Below, piece after piece: positions 13,684 through 25,765 of a stretch of 64,000 nt of DNA. A model generated the notes under the pieces. The model did no database searches, was not told the origin of the DNA, and saw nothing but the letters and a program-made list of their open reading frames with translations. Where the stretch lies: positions 14,291,809 to 14,355,808 of the forward strand of contig OX424559.1 of NCBI GenBank assembly GCA_949152475.1, in the 5' to 3' direction. This DNA comes from Terebella lapidaria. Its lineage: Eukaryota > Annelida > Polychaeta > Terebellida > Terebellidae. A program made the position numbers and the translations under genes. How positions within the stretch are numbered: position 1 is the first letter of the stretch; the number at the start of each line of letters is the position of its first letter.

Positions 13684-13871
13684 TCTTTCCGGAACACCTG
13701 ATTTCACCTCCTAATGGCCATTTGTGGGGTTCATGAGTTTCCCTGTCATTTTTGTTTTCTCTCACTTCGTATGCCTGATATGACTTTGTGTCCCCGGACT
13801 ATGAGATTGGATAACGGACCCTGTTTTGCTTGCCCGGAATACTTAATACTGGGTATTGATTCTACGTCTAT
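13684..13871 (+). mobile_element. Penelope-like element, 3'-end-only copy
   Basis: Contains the same terminal 190 bp as the elements at 16647 and 55604 in the opposite orientation, ending in 'ggtattgattctacgtctat'. U4 and U5 lack it at this point: all three units share 'gacgttg(g/a)attcaacat' just before it. Its frame 'MAICGVHEFPCHFCFLSL' is simply this 3' end translated and is not a gene. Other short copies: 40094-40170, 45560-45775, 52267-52311 and 59324-59460. Confidence 0.75.
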
Positions 13872-16646
13872 ATCTAAAACTCCCTGCTACATTTTGATTC
13901 GTTGAGATAAATCAAACATAAGACAATGGTTTGTATATTGTTCAGGTATTGCTCTGAATGTAAGCACACCCTGATTAACATTTCAAAACCATATCTTCTT
14001 TCACTGAATATTATACATTACAATCGTACACTGTGGGTCGTTATGCCGTTTTCTGAATGACAATGACCTAGAATCTAGTGATCTTTTCTTCGATGAATGT
14101 ACTAGAATATTTGATGGTGGAATCTGACATCGATTGGACCCAACATACATAGCACTTGCAATGAAACAATTCTTATGTGATTATGTGGTATGTAGTTGTC
14201 TGATATTCCAAAGCAGTTCAATAGTCGAACACGGAATAAAGTTTGATTGTTGTTTTGACAAATATTGCTATCATAAAGATAAGCAGGTAGGAAAGTGGTT
14301 TCATATCAGTGGGGCCTACACATTATAAGCCTGTGCTTGGACCAGTATTCAATGTTTCATGAATAAAAACACATTGACCACATTAGTTTATTTGACTCTT
14401 TCGTCTAATGTGTGACGACATCCGATGGTCAATCATGACACATAATGAAATATATTTAGCGAGATAAATTAAGTGATTTTTAGTGATGTAAATTGCCCAA
14501 TATTTGAGTATATTCTGGCCAACCATTTTATATTCATGAAAGTTATGGATGCTGAGCTTATTTGTCTTTTGGCTTTTAAGATGACACATTATGCTTGTAT
14601 TCACCAGACCATCTGGCGATGGAAATAATACAGCAAGTGGTTATTATTCCATGTTGTGAATGTGCATATAATAAATCCATTACTCGATATATCATGGATT
14701 CAGCTAAAACTCTATTCCAACTCACGGTCTCATAATGGCAGGCAGATTTCACACACGCTTCCCTTCTATTATTCAAAATTTTCCATCCATGTGATGGATT
14801 ATTCCACCAGTTTGACATTACGCAGAACCATGGCATAAAATTGTGCCAATAATAATATCAATGATTATGGGTCAATGGACTCTTAAATAGTTATTGTATT
14901 CGATATGATATCTTTTACTCAGTATACCTTTTTGTACGACTTATACAATAATAAAGTGATGTAGTCTTATTTGTACAAATACAGTTTCCGTGATTCAATA
15001 GTGCAAATATGATTAACATAAATGAGTATCGTATCACAATGGATAGCACTTTGATATGCTCAAACAGAATGACAGCAAGGGCCATTTTTATTCCGAATTC
15101 GACAGCAATGATATTAGCTTGATCAAATTCATTCAAATATTGACTATATTCGATTACCCCCACACGACTCCATATGAATTTTGCAAAGACGTGAAGTGGT
15201 TTACTGGCTCACTTCAAAGAACAATAACATGCATCACCATGAAATATATTTTGTATTTGTTTGGTGAGCTTAGCAGCCATTATGGGGTGGGATAATGTAC
15301 TGAACTGAGAACTCTCGTTAAATTTCTTTAGAAGAGGGCATTATTTTGTGCAATAATTTCAAGTCCATTTGTAAGCAAATGAATATCTTGGAACATGATT
15401 GAATAACATAACACCATAAAATTAATAATATAATTATGTATTCATAGCTTATGAATAATTCATATGAAAACTCGAAGAGATCAGCAGGAATTTGCATATA
15501 CTGTCATACTTGATCATTGGTCGAACTACATGAAATTAAGAATATAAAAATTAATTGCCCATAACATCTAGTACGAAAACGATTGCAAACATGTCCTTTT
15601 CTCAGGCACCCACTGAGTGAAGGTCATATTGACGTGTCACATCAGCATATGATTGCAAGTACTCGTTTTCAGCTTAAATCTTCATGTTAAATTTCGTTCA
15701 ATTTTGACGTTGATTGTAGTTTGCGTTGTAAACAATATATGTAGACTAACTGTTTTTATGACTGTGCTTTTGTTCCAGTGCAATTATTTAGGAATAACAT
15801 GGGTATTCTTATTGTACCCAAGGTATTTCTCGTTCTCATTCAGAATATTAGGCCACACTTTTCTTGACGTCATAACGTTCCATGACTGCTATATGCTCAA
15901 TTCCAATGCACAAACATTGATGGATTCAGACCCTGATGTATTGAACACCCTAAGAATTGATGATATCATTTGATGGATCATTCACGCTGTAAACTAAATT
16001 AAGTGGCAGCAAAGTGTAGCCTTTTGACCTACTTGGCCACTTTGCACTTGGTTAGTGCTATGGTGATACCTCTGTGATATGTACATATGGGCAGTTTGAT
16101 TGATGGTGAATTCTCCTCAGAAGAATTCCTGGGTATCACTCTAGACATATTGCACTGAAATGGAATGATTGGGGGTATGGTGGATAGTTTTTTTGCGAAT
16201 GGTCATGATCATTCAGGAACTCTTGTAGAATGGATATATTTTGTATTCAGACCAGATATATTCAAGTATTGAGTTTTATGTGGTAGCAGCACAAATGACA
16301 TCCACCAATCATGAAAACTACCGGATCACTTAATCATGAAAGTACCACATCGTCGAGAATTTAATCATACTTCAAAGAGACAATAAAAAATGCCATGATA
16401 GTATTTTATTCTAATTTCATTCCATGAAGAGGTACAGTGTATTGAATCAAATTCACAAAATGTTATCATTATGGCAATACAATTCGTCCCTGTTTTTCCC
16501 TAATATTCCTGTGTTGCAAATTGTTGAAGAGCATTTTCAATTGTTCAATTGATTAATGGTTGCAGGGAACTTGGAATGACATAAAACCTTGCAGGATTTG
16601 ACATGTTGTGTTATGCAAATTCATAAGCTTACAAAAAGGAATAGTG

Positions 16647-17330
16647 TAATAGACGTGGAATCAATACCCAGTATCAAGTATTCCGAGCAAACAAAACAGG
16701 GTCCGTTATCCAATCTCATAGTCCGGGGACAGAAAGTCATATCAGGCATACGAAGTGAGAGAAAACAAAAATGACAGGGAAACTCATGAACCCCCGTAAA
16801 TGGCCATCAGGAGGTGAAATCAGGTGTTCCGGAAAGAGTGAGCATTTCCTGCCCCACTAGTGGCACCCGTCATGAATTCCCCAAAATTAACATGAAAATA
16901 GATCTAGTTGCATGGCAGACATGGATTTGCTGTATTTATCAACCAGATCATGATGACGTCCATAGAATTTCTTAAACGCAGCGATAAGTCTTGGTAAAAC
17001 ATATCCTTGTCGTAGCAGTTTAGAGACTAGCTGGGCACTTCGATAGACAAAGTCCTCATATTTGCAACTAGCTCTGGAATAGCGTATAAGTTGAGAAACA
17101 AACACACCATATGCCGGTGACATAGGAATGTTGCTGCTTAGAAAAGGGAAATTGACTATGGAAAAATTGAAATCATCACGTTTGTCATATAATCTAGTTG
17201 ACAGGTTAGAATCATTATCAATCTCCAACCTCAGGTCTAGATAGTTGGAAAAATTAGCGGATTCTGTAGTATCCTTAATTTCAAGTTCCTTAGGATATAT
17301 GATATCCAAATAATCACCAAACTTGGGATT
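16647..17330 (-). mobile_element. Penelope-like retroelement fragment, RT C-terminus plus 3' end
   Basis: On the minus strand an open frame (stop near 16887) reads NPKFGDYLDIIYPKELEIKD..., YLDLRLEIDND..., LYDKRDDFNFSIVNFPFLSS and AYGVFVSQLIRYSRA. This is the end of a reverse transcriptase very common in mollusc, coral and amphioxus genomes. I place it with Penelope-like elements. It lacks the catalytic fingers and palm, so it is dead. The 3' untranslated end runs to 16647. The first 33 residues of the open frame (17331-17429) are flanking DNA. U4 has the empty site near 26185 ('aaaatagtgtaaaacaggcc'-type). Confidence 0.75.
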
Positions 17331-17412
17331 TGGCCATGCCCATTTAAATAATTCAATACATTCACAGGCCATGCCATGGCCATGCCCATTTAAATAATTC
17401 AATACATTCACA
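17331..17412 (+). repeat. 36-bp direct repeat next to the Penelope-like insertion
   Basis: Two copies of a 36-bp stretch beginning 'tggccatgcccatttaaata' lie at 17331-17366 and 17377-17412, directly against the 5' side of the element. U4 (about 26190-26225) and U5 (about 35545-35585) carry one copy each, so the extra copy arose with or after the insertion. Confidence 0.75.
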
Positions 17413-18192
17413 TGAATGAGCACGAGCAAACCATGTATCCCAATTTTTGCACATCATTATTTACCCACAGTGTGTTGCCACATGGCCGTCATGAAACATT
17501 ATAAACAGAGCCATAAAATTGAAAACTTTGTCAGTAGCTTTTGATGGTCAGACACTCACTACAGATCACTGCTCATTCAATGACTTTGTCAAAATAGTGA
17601 AAATATGGTTTTTAACTGTGAATAATATAATGCATGTGTACAAACCAATTATTATATATATTAGGGTTGCACCAAAACATGTATCTTAATATGAGATCTG
17701 ATAGTTGTATTGTCATGTGATTCGAAGTTAGATTTGTAAATCACCTGTAAATGATATTTAGATTGTCTGGATGGTTTTGATATCGTAGAATGATATTTGA
17801 TGCATGGTGGAACGGAAATTCCAGGTCAGCATCGCAGGCGATTCACAATTAAGTACAGGATTGAAATTAAATAATAAGCAGGTAGTATCGATAACAGGTC
17901 AGTACATCTGCAGATTCAATTTGTTAATAATTTGTCCTCTAGACTATTGTAACTCAGAGCCCATCTTATTGCTATTATGACATGACTATCAAAAGCATAG
18001 ACATGAATGTTCTACCGTTTGATTAGTGGAATTAAATGCGAGGAGTATTTCTTTGGAGAATCTCCCTCTCCATCCCTGTTCATTTAAGATAAGTGCTAAC
18101 GATGTCAACGAGAGCCATATCAAGAAGCGTCAGTGATTGAAGACAATCATTTGATGCCTACATATTTTCCGAGATGAAAACTAGGAGTTCCT

Positions 18193-19298
18193 ATGGGTTT
18201 ATACTTAGACTTAAAAAAAGCGTTTGACACAGTGAACCACTCTATTCTGAAGCAAAAACTATACAATTATGGGATACGGGGAAAATGTCATGACCTGTTA
18301 ACTAGTTATCTAACTGATAGGAAGCAATATATGTATGTCAACGGAGTATACTCCAATGAAAAAGTAGTTGACACAGGGGTTCCTCAAGGTTCTGTACTGG
18401 GGCCACTCTTATTCTTAATTTACGTGAACGACATTAAAAATGCTGTACCCAATATTGCAATTCGACTGTTCGCAGACGACACAAATGTGTTTCTACACAA
18501 CGCCAATTGTTCCCAACTTGTAGCGAATGCTAAGGAAACAACTAAAATACTTAAAGTATGGTTTGACGTCAACAAACTGACATTACACTTGGGAAAAACA
18601 AACTTTATGATTTTTCATTCAAAACAAAATACTAGTCATGTATGTATAGATAATTTCAATGTCGGTGATAACACCATCACTAAAACCAGTGTCACTAAAT
18701 ACCTGGGATTATTAATTGATGACCAACTGTCATGGAAACCCCATGTACAGGAACTGTGTAATCAACTAGTCAAATATACTGGGATTTTCTTCAGGACAAG
18801 GGATTTAATACCACATTCTGTGGCAATTCAACTACACAATTTGTCTATTCACGAATATCATACTGTATAGAAGTATATGGATTAGCCAAATCGAGTACTC
18901 TCCACCCATTACAGATCATGCAAAATAGAATTCTTAAAATATTGACAAACAAACCATTACGGTACTCGACCTCGACCCTATACTCTAACCTTGAACTCCT
19001 TAAGGTCCACGACATACATTTGTACAGAATGTACATTTTACTACATAAATATAAACATAACAAGTTACCTGTCTTATTCAAAAATATTCTTAATCCAAAT
19101 TCTGAAAATTCAACTATTACTACCAGACACAACCAGCTTTTCAGTACCACAAAATTCAATACATATCAAGGTAAATTGCTCCTGAACAACTATTGTTCGA
19201 GGTTGTGGGTTGGTCTCACTGATGACATAAAATTTTGCCAATCGAACTCCACTTTCAAAGAAAAACTCCGTTCTCACCTTATCCATAAATATGTATAA
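18193..19298 (+). pseudogene. LINE reverse transcriptase, truncated and frameshifted
   Basis: The first part (18193-18870, 225 codons) has RT motif A YLDLKKAFD (catalytic Asp at residue 6), motif B GVPQGSVLGP (residues 62-71) and motif C FADD (residues 93-96), followed by the thumb region KTNFMIFHSK and KYLGLLIDD. The RT N-terminus and endonuclease are missing. The frame is lost near 18840. In the third frame translation continues as FVYSRISYCIEVYG and then QNRILKILTNKP, ending at 19298 with the usual C-terminal pattern. One missing T in 'caatttgtc' would explain the shift. The ATG at 18193 belongs to the target site, not to the element. Known family role: target-primed reverse transcription. 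Confidence 0.9.
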
Positions 19299-20272
19299 AA
19301 TCACAAATCATGTCATCACGGGCTATAAATACAACCTCTGCACACAAGAGAAATCACATGCAAATTATTACATTACATATGGTCACTCAGACATTGTATT
19401 TTAATGGATCTCCACCTATCCTACTGTAGTGTTGTAAAGGTGATTCCTTGTATTGCATGTGCTTGCTATTCTCATTGTATTATTCGCTATCCTGTCTTTG
19501 TATGGAAAGTTCTACCTAACACCATCCATTATTATTCCTATTAATCCTATCATTAAACACTAGAAATATCATTTATTCAAGGCATGTTACAACTTGACTT
19601 TGGATAAATCAAACCTATGTAACTTCAACAATGTATTGTTTGTACACTTTTGTGTGTCTGCTAGCTACGTGTTAGACACTGACAAACACAATGACCTAAT
19701 CCTGCGGGGGATTATGGGGGTTGTCCCCACCTTTACCGCGATCTTCTGTAGGGCACTAATACACCCACATACCAAACATAACACCACAAATATATACCTG
19801 TCCAGTGTGGTCACAGGGTTTGCTCCCAACCGTCTGGGTGCATTGGGCAGTGCATAACACACATACACAAAACCGCAACACAAACGGTTCATGTTCACTG
19901 TGTCTTATTATCATCTCATTATGTCTGTTAGGTGTCGCGTTCCGTTCATTCTATTCTAATATCATTATTGTACTAAGAGAATATGTATCGATATTACCCT
20001 GTATAAATCTGTTATTAAGTTTTATTACTAATCATACTAATTAGTAAATATATAGTCCTACACTCCTAATATGTATATATGTAGATAAGTTATTTCTGTT
20101 TCACTGTGCTTTTGTATGTAAGTAAAAATATAAGTTTTCACCAGGGTCGCCAGCTCGATGAGTGGATAACTCCTCTGGCGTCCCGCCTATGTACAAACCT
20201 AAGTTGAAAGTGTTTTGATATTCCATTTGTTGTTTTTGTTACATAGGTTAAATAAATTCTGTTCTGTTCTGT
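18196..20272 (+). mobile_element. 5'-truncated LINE (Jockey/CR1-group) inserted in U3
   Basis: U4 near 27010 and U5 near 36415 show the uninterrupted site 'gagttcctatgtcc'. In U3 this is split after 'cctatg', and the sequence resumes as 'tatgtccagg' at 20273, giving a target duplication of at least TATG (18192-18195 and 20273-20276). The element begins inside the RT palm and runs through the RT C-terminus and about 970 bp of 3' untranslated DNA. It ends in 'aataaattctgttctgttct', a (TTCTG)n tail typical of CR1/Jockey-type LINEs. It has no endonuclease, so it cannot move by itself. It is relatively young, because only one frameshift is obvious. Confidence 0.9.
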
Positions 20273-22020
20273 TATGTCCAGGATGTTTGGTCCAAACATG
20301 GGCTGTTTCCTGTTATTTATGTCGAGCATCACAAGAGTCAATACTATTCAGAGATTTACACGATAATATTCAAAATGTATTATGCTTACAGACCAGAGTC
20401 ATAACTTTCTTTCAATGCAATATCATTTCTTTACTGATGGACGTCAGTTCTCGATTACGTTTATTTGTGTGGTTATTCGTCATATACAGTGTACATAACT
20501 TCAGTGGCTATTATATTTTTCTCCAAGGCCGGCCAATTCGGATACCAATGACGCATTTGCTATTCAGATGTTATCTGTGTACACCCAACATATGGGTGTA
20601 CCTAAATGTATCAAATTGTGTATAAAAAACTACTCAATTTCCTGGTTCCCTAAAATATTTAGCTGTAACAAGATGTGGTTCATGGTATCACTAGGGTCCG
20701 TTAACCTTGGACAAGTTTTTGGAGGAATTATATTACTGTATTATTATATGCATAAATATGACTGTTACGATTTGCCTCTAACCAGTACACTAGTATATCA
20801 CTTATTGGTAGTGAATATATCAAGGTTGATATATCCGGAAACACACCCACCTGATCGAGCGGTCACATGAGTGGGTAGTGTGGCTACCAAAGCGATTTTG
20901 ATAGTTCCAGAATGACATTTATATGTATGATGAAACATCATCAAAAAGACGATGGTGAACAAAAAATATTCAACAGTGCATCAAACATTCATTTTGCTAG
21001 TACATAATGTATGTATAGTCTCGTATCTCTGTGCTCTGTAGAAGAAGAAGATCTACAGCAAAGACTATCACATACTCATGATAAATCAATAACAAACCAT
21101 GTATTATCTCATCCCTTCTTGCACGACTTCATGAACAACGAAGATATATGTCATTTATTTCATGCAAACAGGAAATTTAATGACTTTCCAGGAGCATGTT
21201 TTCTTCGCAGAAGAAAGATACATGTATACTCATTTCGTGTTTTTTCCCTATTTTTTACGTATGAAAACAGATGCACTGAAATTTACTATGCAACATAGAT
21301 GCATGGTGCATGGTGTTAACAATTATTAATTCTTGGTATCTTAAGTTGCAATTACAATTGGAAGGGCTTAAATAGACAATCGCATCAGATATATGAATAA
21401 TATATGAATGTTTTTCGGTTTGAAGTGAAATCCATCAGTATTGGCCATTTACTAGGAGAAGCCTTTCCATAGCTGATATATGATCCCGACTTTGTCAAGA
21501 TCGAGACAGTTTTTTCCTGAACATGTAAGGAATATGTCGAGCATCTTTCATGTCTTCACAGTGTGATGTGGATAGGGTTCGTCCGTTCCCTGTCAGACCC
21601 AGCATGATCGTATATCAGACCTAGCATGATCGAGATCACTGTCCAAGCTCAAGTTCGGCTTCCAAAACAACCCATCATTGGAACGACAAGTCACTTTTGG
21701 CACAAATGGAATATAACTCGCTCACGGCCTCTCTCACACCACTACAATGTCCTTCTAATATATCCTATAGTCTGACCAATTTAATCCACTTTAATGTTTC
21801 ACTTCTTGAATTAACTGTCAATTCTTGGACTTCCCTCAATACGTCTATTTTCATTGACTTTCCACTATTCAACTACAATGAGGCAAGTCTGTGTGCCTGG
21901 GTGCGTCTGGTATTTTCCCGCCTGAAGTTGCGGTGTTGTGTCTGATTGGTCAGTAGTGACGTCATGTCATGATCTGTGCACGTGATGGAGGTGGCTGTGT
22001 GAGTTTATTGGAATCTGTAA

Positions 22021-22148
22021 CGGGCCCAAGTATCATACACTGCGCCTTAATACTACTCGTCCACTAAATGGATGTCATTTCATTCGTCTGTCACCTTTTC
22101 AATCCTTATTGAATATAGAAGAAGGCGCAGTGTATGATAATTGGGCCC
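22021..22148. mobile_element. 128-bp inverted-repeat MITE with empty site in U4
   Basis: 27-bp terminal inverted repeats lie at 22022-22048 ('gggcccaagtatcatacact...') and 22122-22148 ('...agtgtatgataattgggccc'). TGTAA flanks both sides (22016-22020 and 22149-22153). U4 near 28890 reads straight through as 'ggaatctgtgatgtatat', so this insertion postdates the U3/U4 duplication. There is no coding capacity. Superfamily is not assigned, because 5-bp target duplications do not decide it. Confidence 0.85.
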
Positions 22149-25100
22149 TGTAATGTATATATGCGCGCGTGTATCTGTGTCTGTATGCAAGTCTGGGAAC
22201 GTGTCTGAAAATGCGTGATGTATGTAGGGCAAGTGCATGTGCACGGCGGGGGGGGGGGAGTTATGGGCGGTTAGTATCAACAAATATTCTACAACAGTGG
22301 CTGACACAGCACACTGTTTTGTATTGCTATACAGCGCACCATTTGCCAATGCACGACAGTTACCAAAGTGTATACTCGTGTTGTCATTTGTGACGTAGAT
22401 GTTAGTGCCAATAGATACATTCAATGAATGTTTCGAGTATTTTGGGACATGTGTATGGCGATTGATGTGTCTGTCTGCTTGTTAATTTTTTTCCTCATAA
22501 ATTGTCTTCATTGACCTGAAGCAAATCTAGTTTCTCAAATGATTTATTTACTTTTGAGCTTTCGAAATGATCACAAAAACTCAGTCATTTTGATGGAGAT
22601 CGATACCGTTTACAAAATATCGTAATGTTCTTTTTGCAATGCTGTTAAAATTGGCAAAGCGTTTCATTTCCAAACAAGACATTGCATCGTGTTTGCTAAT
22701 TTGATCACGCAAACAGAACCACCAGACCAGAGTAGTGTTTGCTTCTCTTCCTTGATGACAAAGTAATAATTTTGCCGATGTCTCCTGTCAAGAATGAAAG
22801 CGCGGAACTCTTCAACTGAATGGTGAAAAGGCACCAGTGTATGGATTTCCGTTTCCGTACTTGTAAGGATTTGTGTCAGGAAGATGACGTCACAAAAATA
22901 ACGTGATAATGACGTTCCCAGCGATGATGAAGGGTTTCCATGTCTTTGAAGTATTGTGAGTGAGAGGGTGGGGGGACGTCTTTACGGTGCTCAGTTCATT
23001 ACCATACAAGGAATGGGAGAAAGGATTAACGACTGAACGTTATACCAATATGTACATTATACCAAACTTCTATAATAAAATAGGGCTTAGTAATGAAAGT
23101 GTACATAATATCTGTTATAGAAAAACACTAGAAGTGACTGTAATATAATAGTGAGGATGAAAGCATTCAGTATCTTTTATTTGATATAGAGGTTGGATTA
23201 AACATTAAATCAGCCATGCAACATTTCATAAGACAATGGTTTGGACATTCACCAGGTATAGGTTTGAAAGTGAGCATGCCCTAATTAACATCGTGAAACC
23301 ATATTTTCATTCACCGAGTTTGGACATTACAATCACAAATTGTGGGTCCTTATCTTGTTTTCTGAAACACCTAGAGTCTAGTGATCTTTTCTTCGATAAA
23401 TTTTCTGGAATATTTGATAGTGGGATCTCACATCGAATGGTGTGTACTTGTCTGATTTTCCAAAACAGTTCATCAGTCGAACACGGAATCAAGTTTTATT
23501 GTTGTTCTGACAAATATTGTTATCATAAACATAAGCAGTTAGGAAAGCGGTTTCGCATCAGTGGGGCCTACACTGTATAAACATGTGTTTGGACCAGTAT
23601 TCAATGATGTCTCGTGAATAAGAACAAAATGTCCATATGGGTTTATTTGACTCTTTCGTCTATTGTGTGACCACGTCCGGTGGTCAAACATGGCTCCCAC
23701 TGAAATATATTTAGTGATTTAAAATAATTGAATTTTACTGATGCAAATTGCCCAACGTTTGAGTTACATCCTAGGCAAACATTTTATATTCATGAAAGTC
23801 GTAAATGCTGAGTTTATTTATTTTTTGCTTTCAAGATGACACATTATGTAAGTAATCACCAGATCATCTGGCGATGAAACTGATGAGCCTAAGTGGTTAT
23901 TATTTCATGTTGTAAATGTGTGTATCATAAATGCATAACTCGAGTCATCATGGATTCAGCTTAACTCTATTCAAACTCTCGGTCCGATAATGGCAGGCAC
24001 ATTTCACACACGCTTCTCTTCTTTTATTCAAAATTTTCCATCAGTTGGACATTACAAGGAACCATGACATAAAATTGTGTCAACAATAATACCAATGATT
24101 ATGGATCAATGGACCCTTAAGTGCTGCTTTTATTTGACATGATCTATTCCTCTCAGTATATATTTTTTGTAAGACTTACACCATGATCTAGTGATGTAGT
24201 CTTCATTTCTTCAAATACAGTTTCCTGGATTCAATAGTGCAAATATGATTAACATAATTAAGTATCCTATCAGAATGGATGGCGCTTTGACATGCTCAAA
24301 CAGAATAGAATCAAGGACCATTGTTATTCTGAATTCAACAGCAATGAAATTAGCTTGCCCAAATTCATTCAAATATTGACTTTATATTTGATTATCCCCA
24401 CACGATTCCATGTGATTTTCGCAATGATGTAATATGGTCACTGTCTCACTTCAAAAACAACAGTAAGCATCACCATGAAATATATTTTGTATCTGTTTGG
24501 TGAGCTTAGCAGCCATTGTGGGGTGGGGAATGTACTAAACTGAGAACTCCGTTTAGTATTATAGAAAATTTCGTTAGAAGAGGGCATCATTTTGTGCAAT
24601 AATTTAAAGTCGATTTGTAAGCAAATGTATGTCGAACATGACTGGATTGCACAGTACCATATGATGCTGTGTTGATTAATAATATAATTTTTTTTTCATA
24701 GCTTATGAATAATTCATAAAGAGATTAGCAGGAATTTGCGTATACTGTCATACTTGATCATTGGTTGAACCATGCACATGAAAAAGAGAATATAAAAATC
24801 AGTAGCCCATAACTTGTCCTTTTCTCACCAATCCACCGAGGGAAGTTCATATTGAAGGTCATGTTGTTGTTTTTTTTTGCTGGGTGTTGCACTTAGTCAA
24901 CTAATTACCCTATTCGTTTTTTTTCACTCTTTGCCATAGAACAGTGTTGATGACCTGATTACAGTAGTGATTTTAAATAAGTGGATGTATTCAATTAGCA
25001 AACAATATACATAGACTGATTTTTATGACTGTGCTTTTGTTCCAGTGCAATTATTTAGAAAAAATCATATGTATTCTTGTACATAAGGCATTTCTCATTC

Positions 25101-25169
25101 TCATTCAGAAATATTAAGCTACACTTGTCTTGACGTCATAGAGTTCAATGACCGTCATATGTTTAATTC

Positions 25170-25398
25170 AATGGGGTTCCTGTTTGCCACTAGGATCGCC
25201 ACCATGTAATTCAGTTATAGATAAACTACAGAAACAGTCCACTGTGCCAAATACATACAAAAACATAATAATGTTATATTAAATTTTTGTCATGTTTGTT
25301 TTTGCATAATGCAGACAATGGACATGACGTTTTTGTACTTCTTGAGCATAATAGACTGTTCCAGAGCCCCAAAAGCACATGGCATCAGCAGGTACCTC
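25170..25398. mobile_element. U4-specific insertion of about 230 bp, MITE-like
   Basis: U3 (15885-15910) and U5 (34270-34300) read straight from 'gttca(a)tgac' to 'attccaatgcaca', while U4 carries about 230 extra bases. Its ends are imperfect inverted repeats: left 'ggggttcctgtttgcca' faces the reversed right 'gaggtacctgctgatgcca'. The target duplication is not clear. The position is uncertain by a few bases. Confidence 0.5.
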
Positions 25399-25695
25399 AT
25401 TCCAATGCACATACATTGACGTATTCAGACCCTGATGTATTTAGCACCCCAAGAATGGATGACATCAGTTGATGGATCATTCACACTGTAAACTAAATTA
25501 AGTGGCAGCAAAATGTAGCCTTTTGACCTACTTGGCCACTTTGCACTTGGTTAGTGCTATGGTGTCACCTATGTGAAATGTACATATGGGCAGTTTGATT
25601 GATGGTGAATTCTCCTCAGAAGAATTCCTGGAAATCACTCTAGATATATTGCACTGGAAATGGAATGACAGGGGGTAAGGTGGATATTTTTATTT

Positions 25696-25765
25696 GCGAA
25701 TGGATATGATCATTCAGGAACTTTTGTGGAGCGAATGGATATGATCATTCAGGAACTTTTGTGGA
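25696..25765 (+). repeat. 35-bp tandem duplication
   Basis: Two adjacent copies of a 35-bp stretch beginning 'gcgaatggatatgatcattc' (25696-25730 and 25731-25765). U3 near 16193 has a single copy. A recent slippage or unequal event in U4. Confidence 0.85.

Larger units (their letters stand above)
13081..22440 (+). repeat. Array unit U3 (9.36 kb, about 6.3 kb without insertions)
   Basis: The fullest block order is seen here: M16 13081, M1 13313, M2 about 14190-14328, M3 15053, M4 15972, M5 about 16430, M6 about 17579, M7 about 18130, M8 about 20320, M9 about 20530, M10 about 21000, M11 about 21466, M12 about 21560, M13 about 21765, M14 about 21886, M15 about 22387. Every block recurs in U4 in the same order and strand. 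Insertions in U3 but not in U4: a Penelope-like 3' end, a Penelope-like RT fragment, a LINE and a 128-bp MITE. No host gene is recognised. Confidence 0.85.

Noticed and set aside
13684-13871. Hammerhead ribozyme in the Penelope-like 3' end, as known for some Penelope-like elements
   Set aside because: I looked for a CTGATGA...GAAA core. Only 'cctgatatgac' is present and the helices do not form.
15653-15973. 106-codon frame ending SNAQTLMDSDPDV, with similar endings in U4 and U5
   Set aside because: The upstream part is not open in U4 or U5, U4 has a 230-bp insertion within it, and U1 is unreadable. The similarity is that of the underlying repeat.
21697-21945. Frame shared with 28581-28862 (PLQCPSNISYSL... 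/ PQQCSCNIFYRL...)
   Set aside because: Differences over the aligned part are 3, 6 and 3 at codon positions 1, 2 and 3, and the frames diverge after about 30 codons. No constraint.
22080-22424. 114-codon minus-strand frame
   Set aside because: It begins outside and ends inside the 128-bp MITE and crosses a G-run. U4 has no equivalent.
23236-23580. Cysteine-rich peptide frame (CLIFQNSS...YCCSDKYCYHKHKQ) shared with 14134-14328 in U3, looking like a conserved secreted peptide
   Set aside because: Over 135 aligned bases the 16 differences fall about evenly on codon positions 1, 2 and 3 (6, 5, 5), most change the residue, and the frame is broken in U1 and U2. That is neutral drift in repeat DNA, not a gene.
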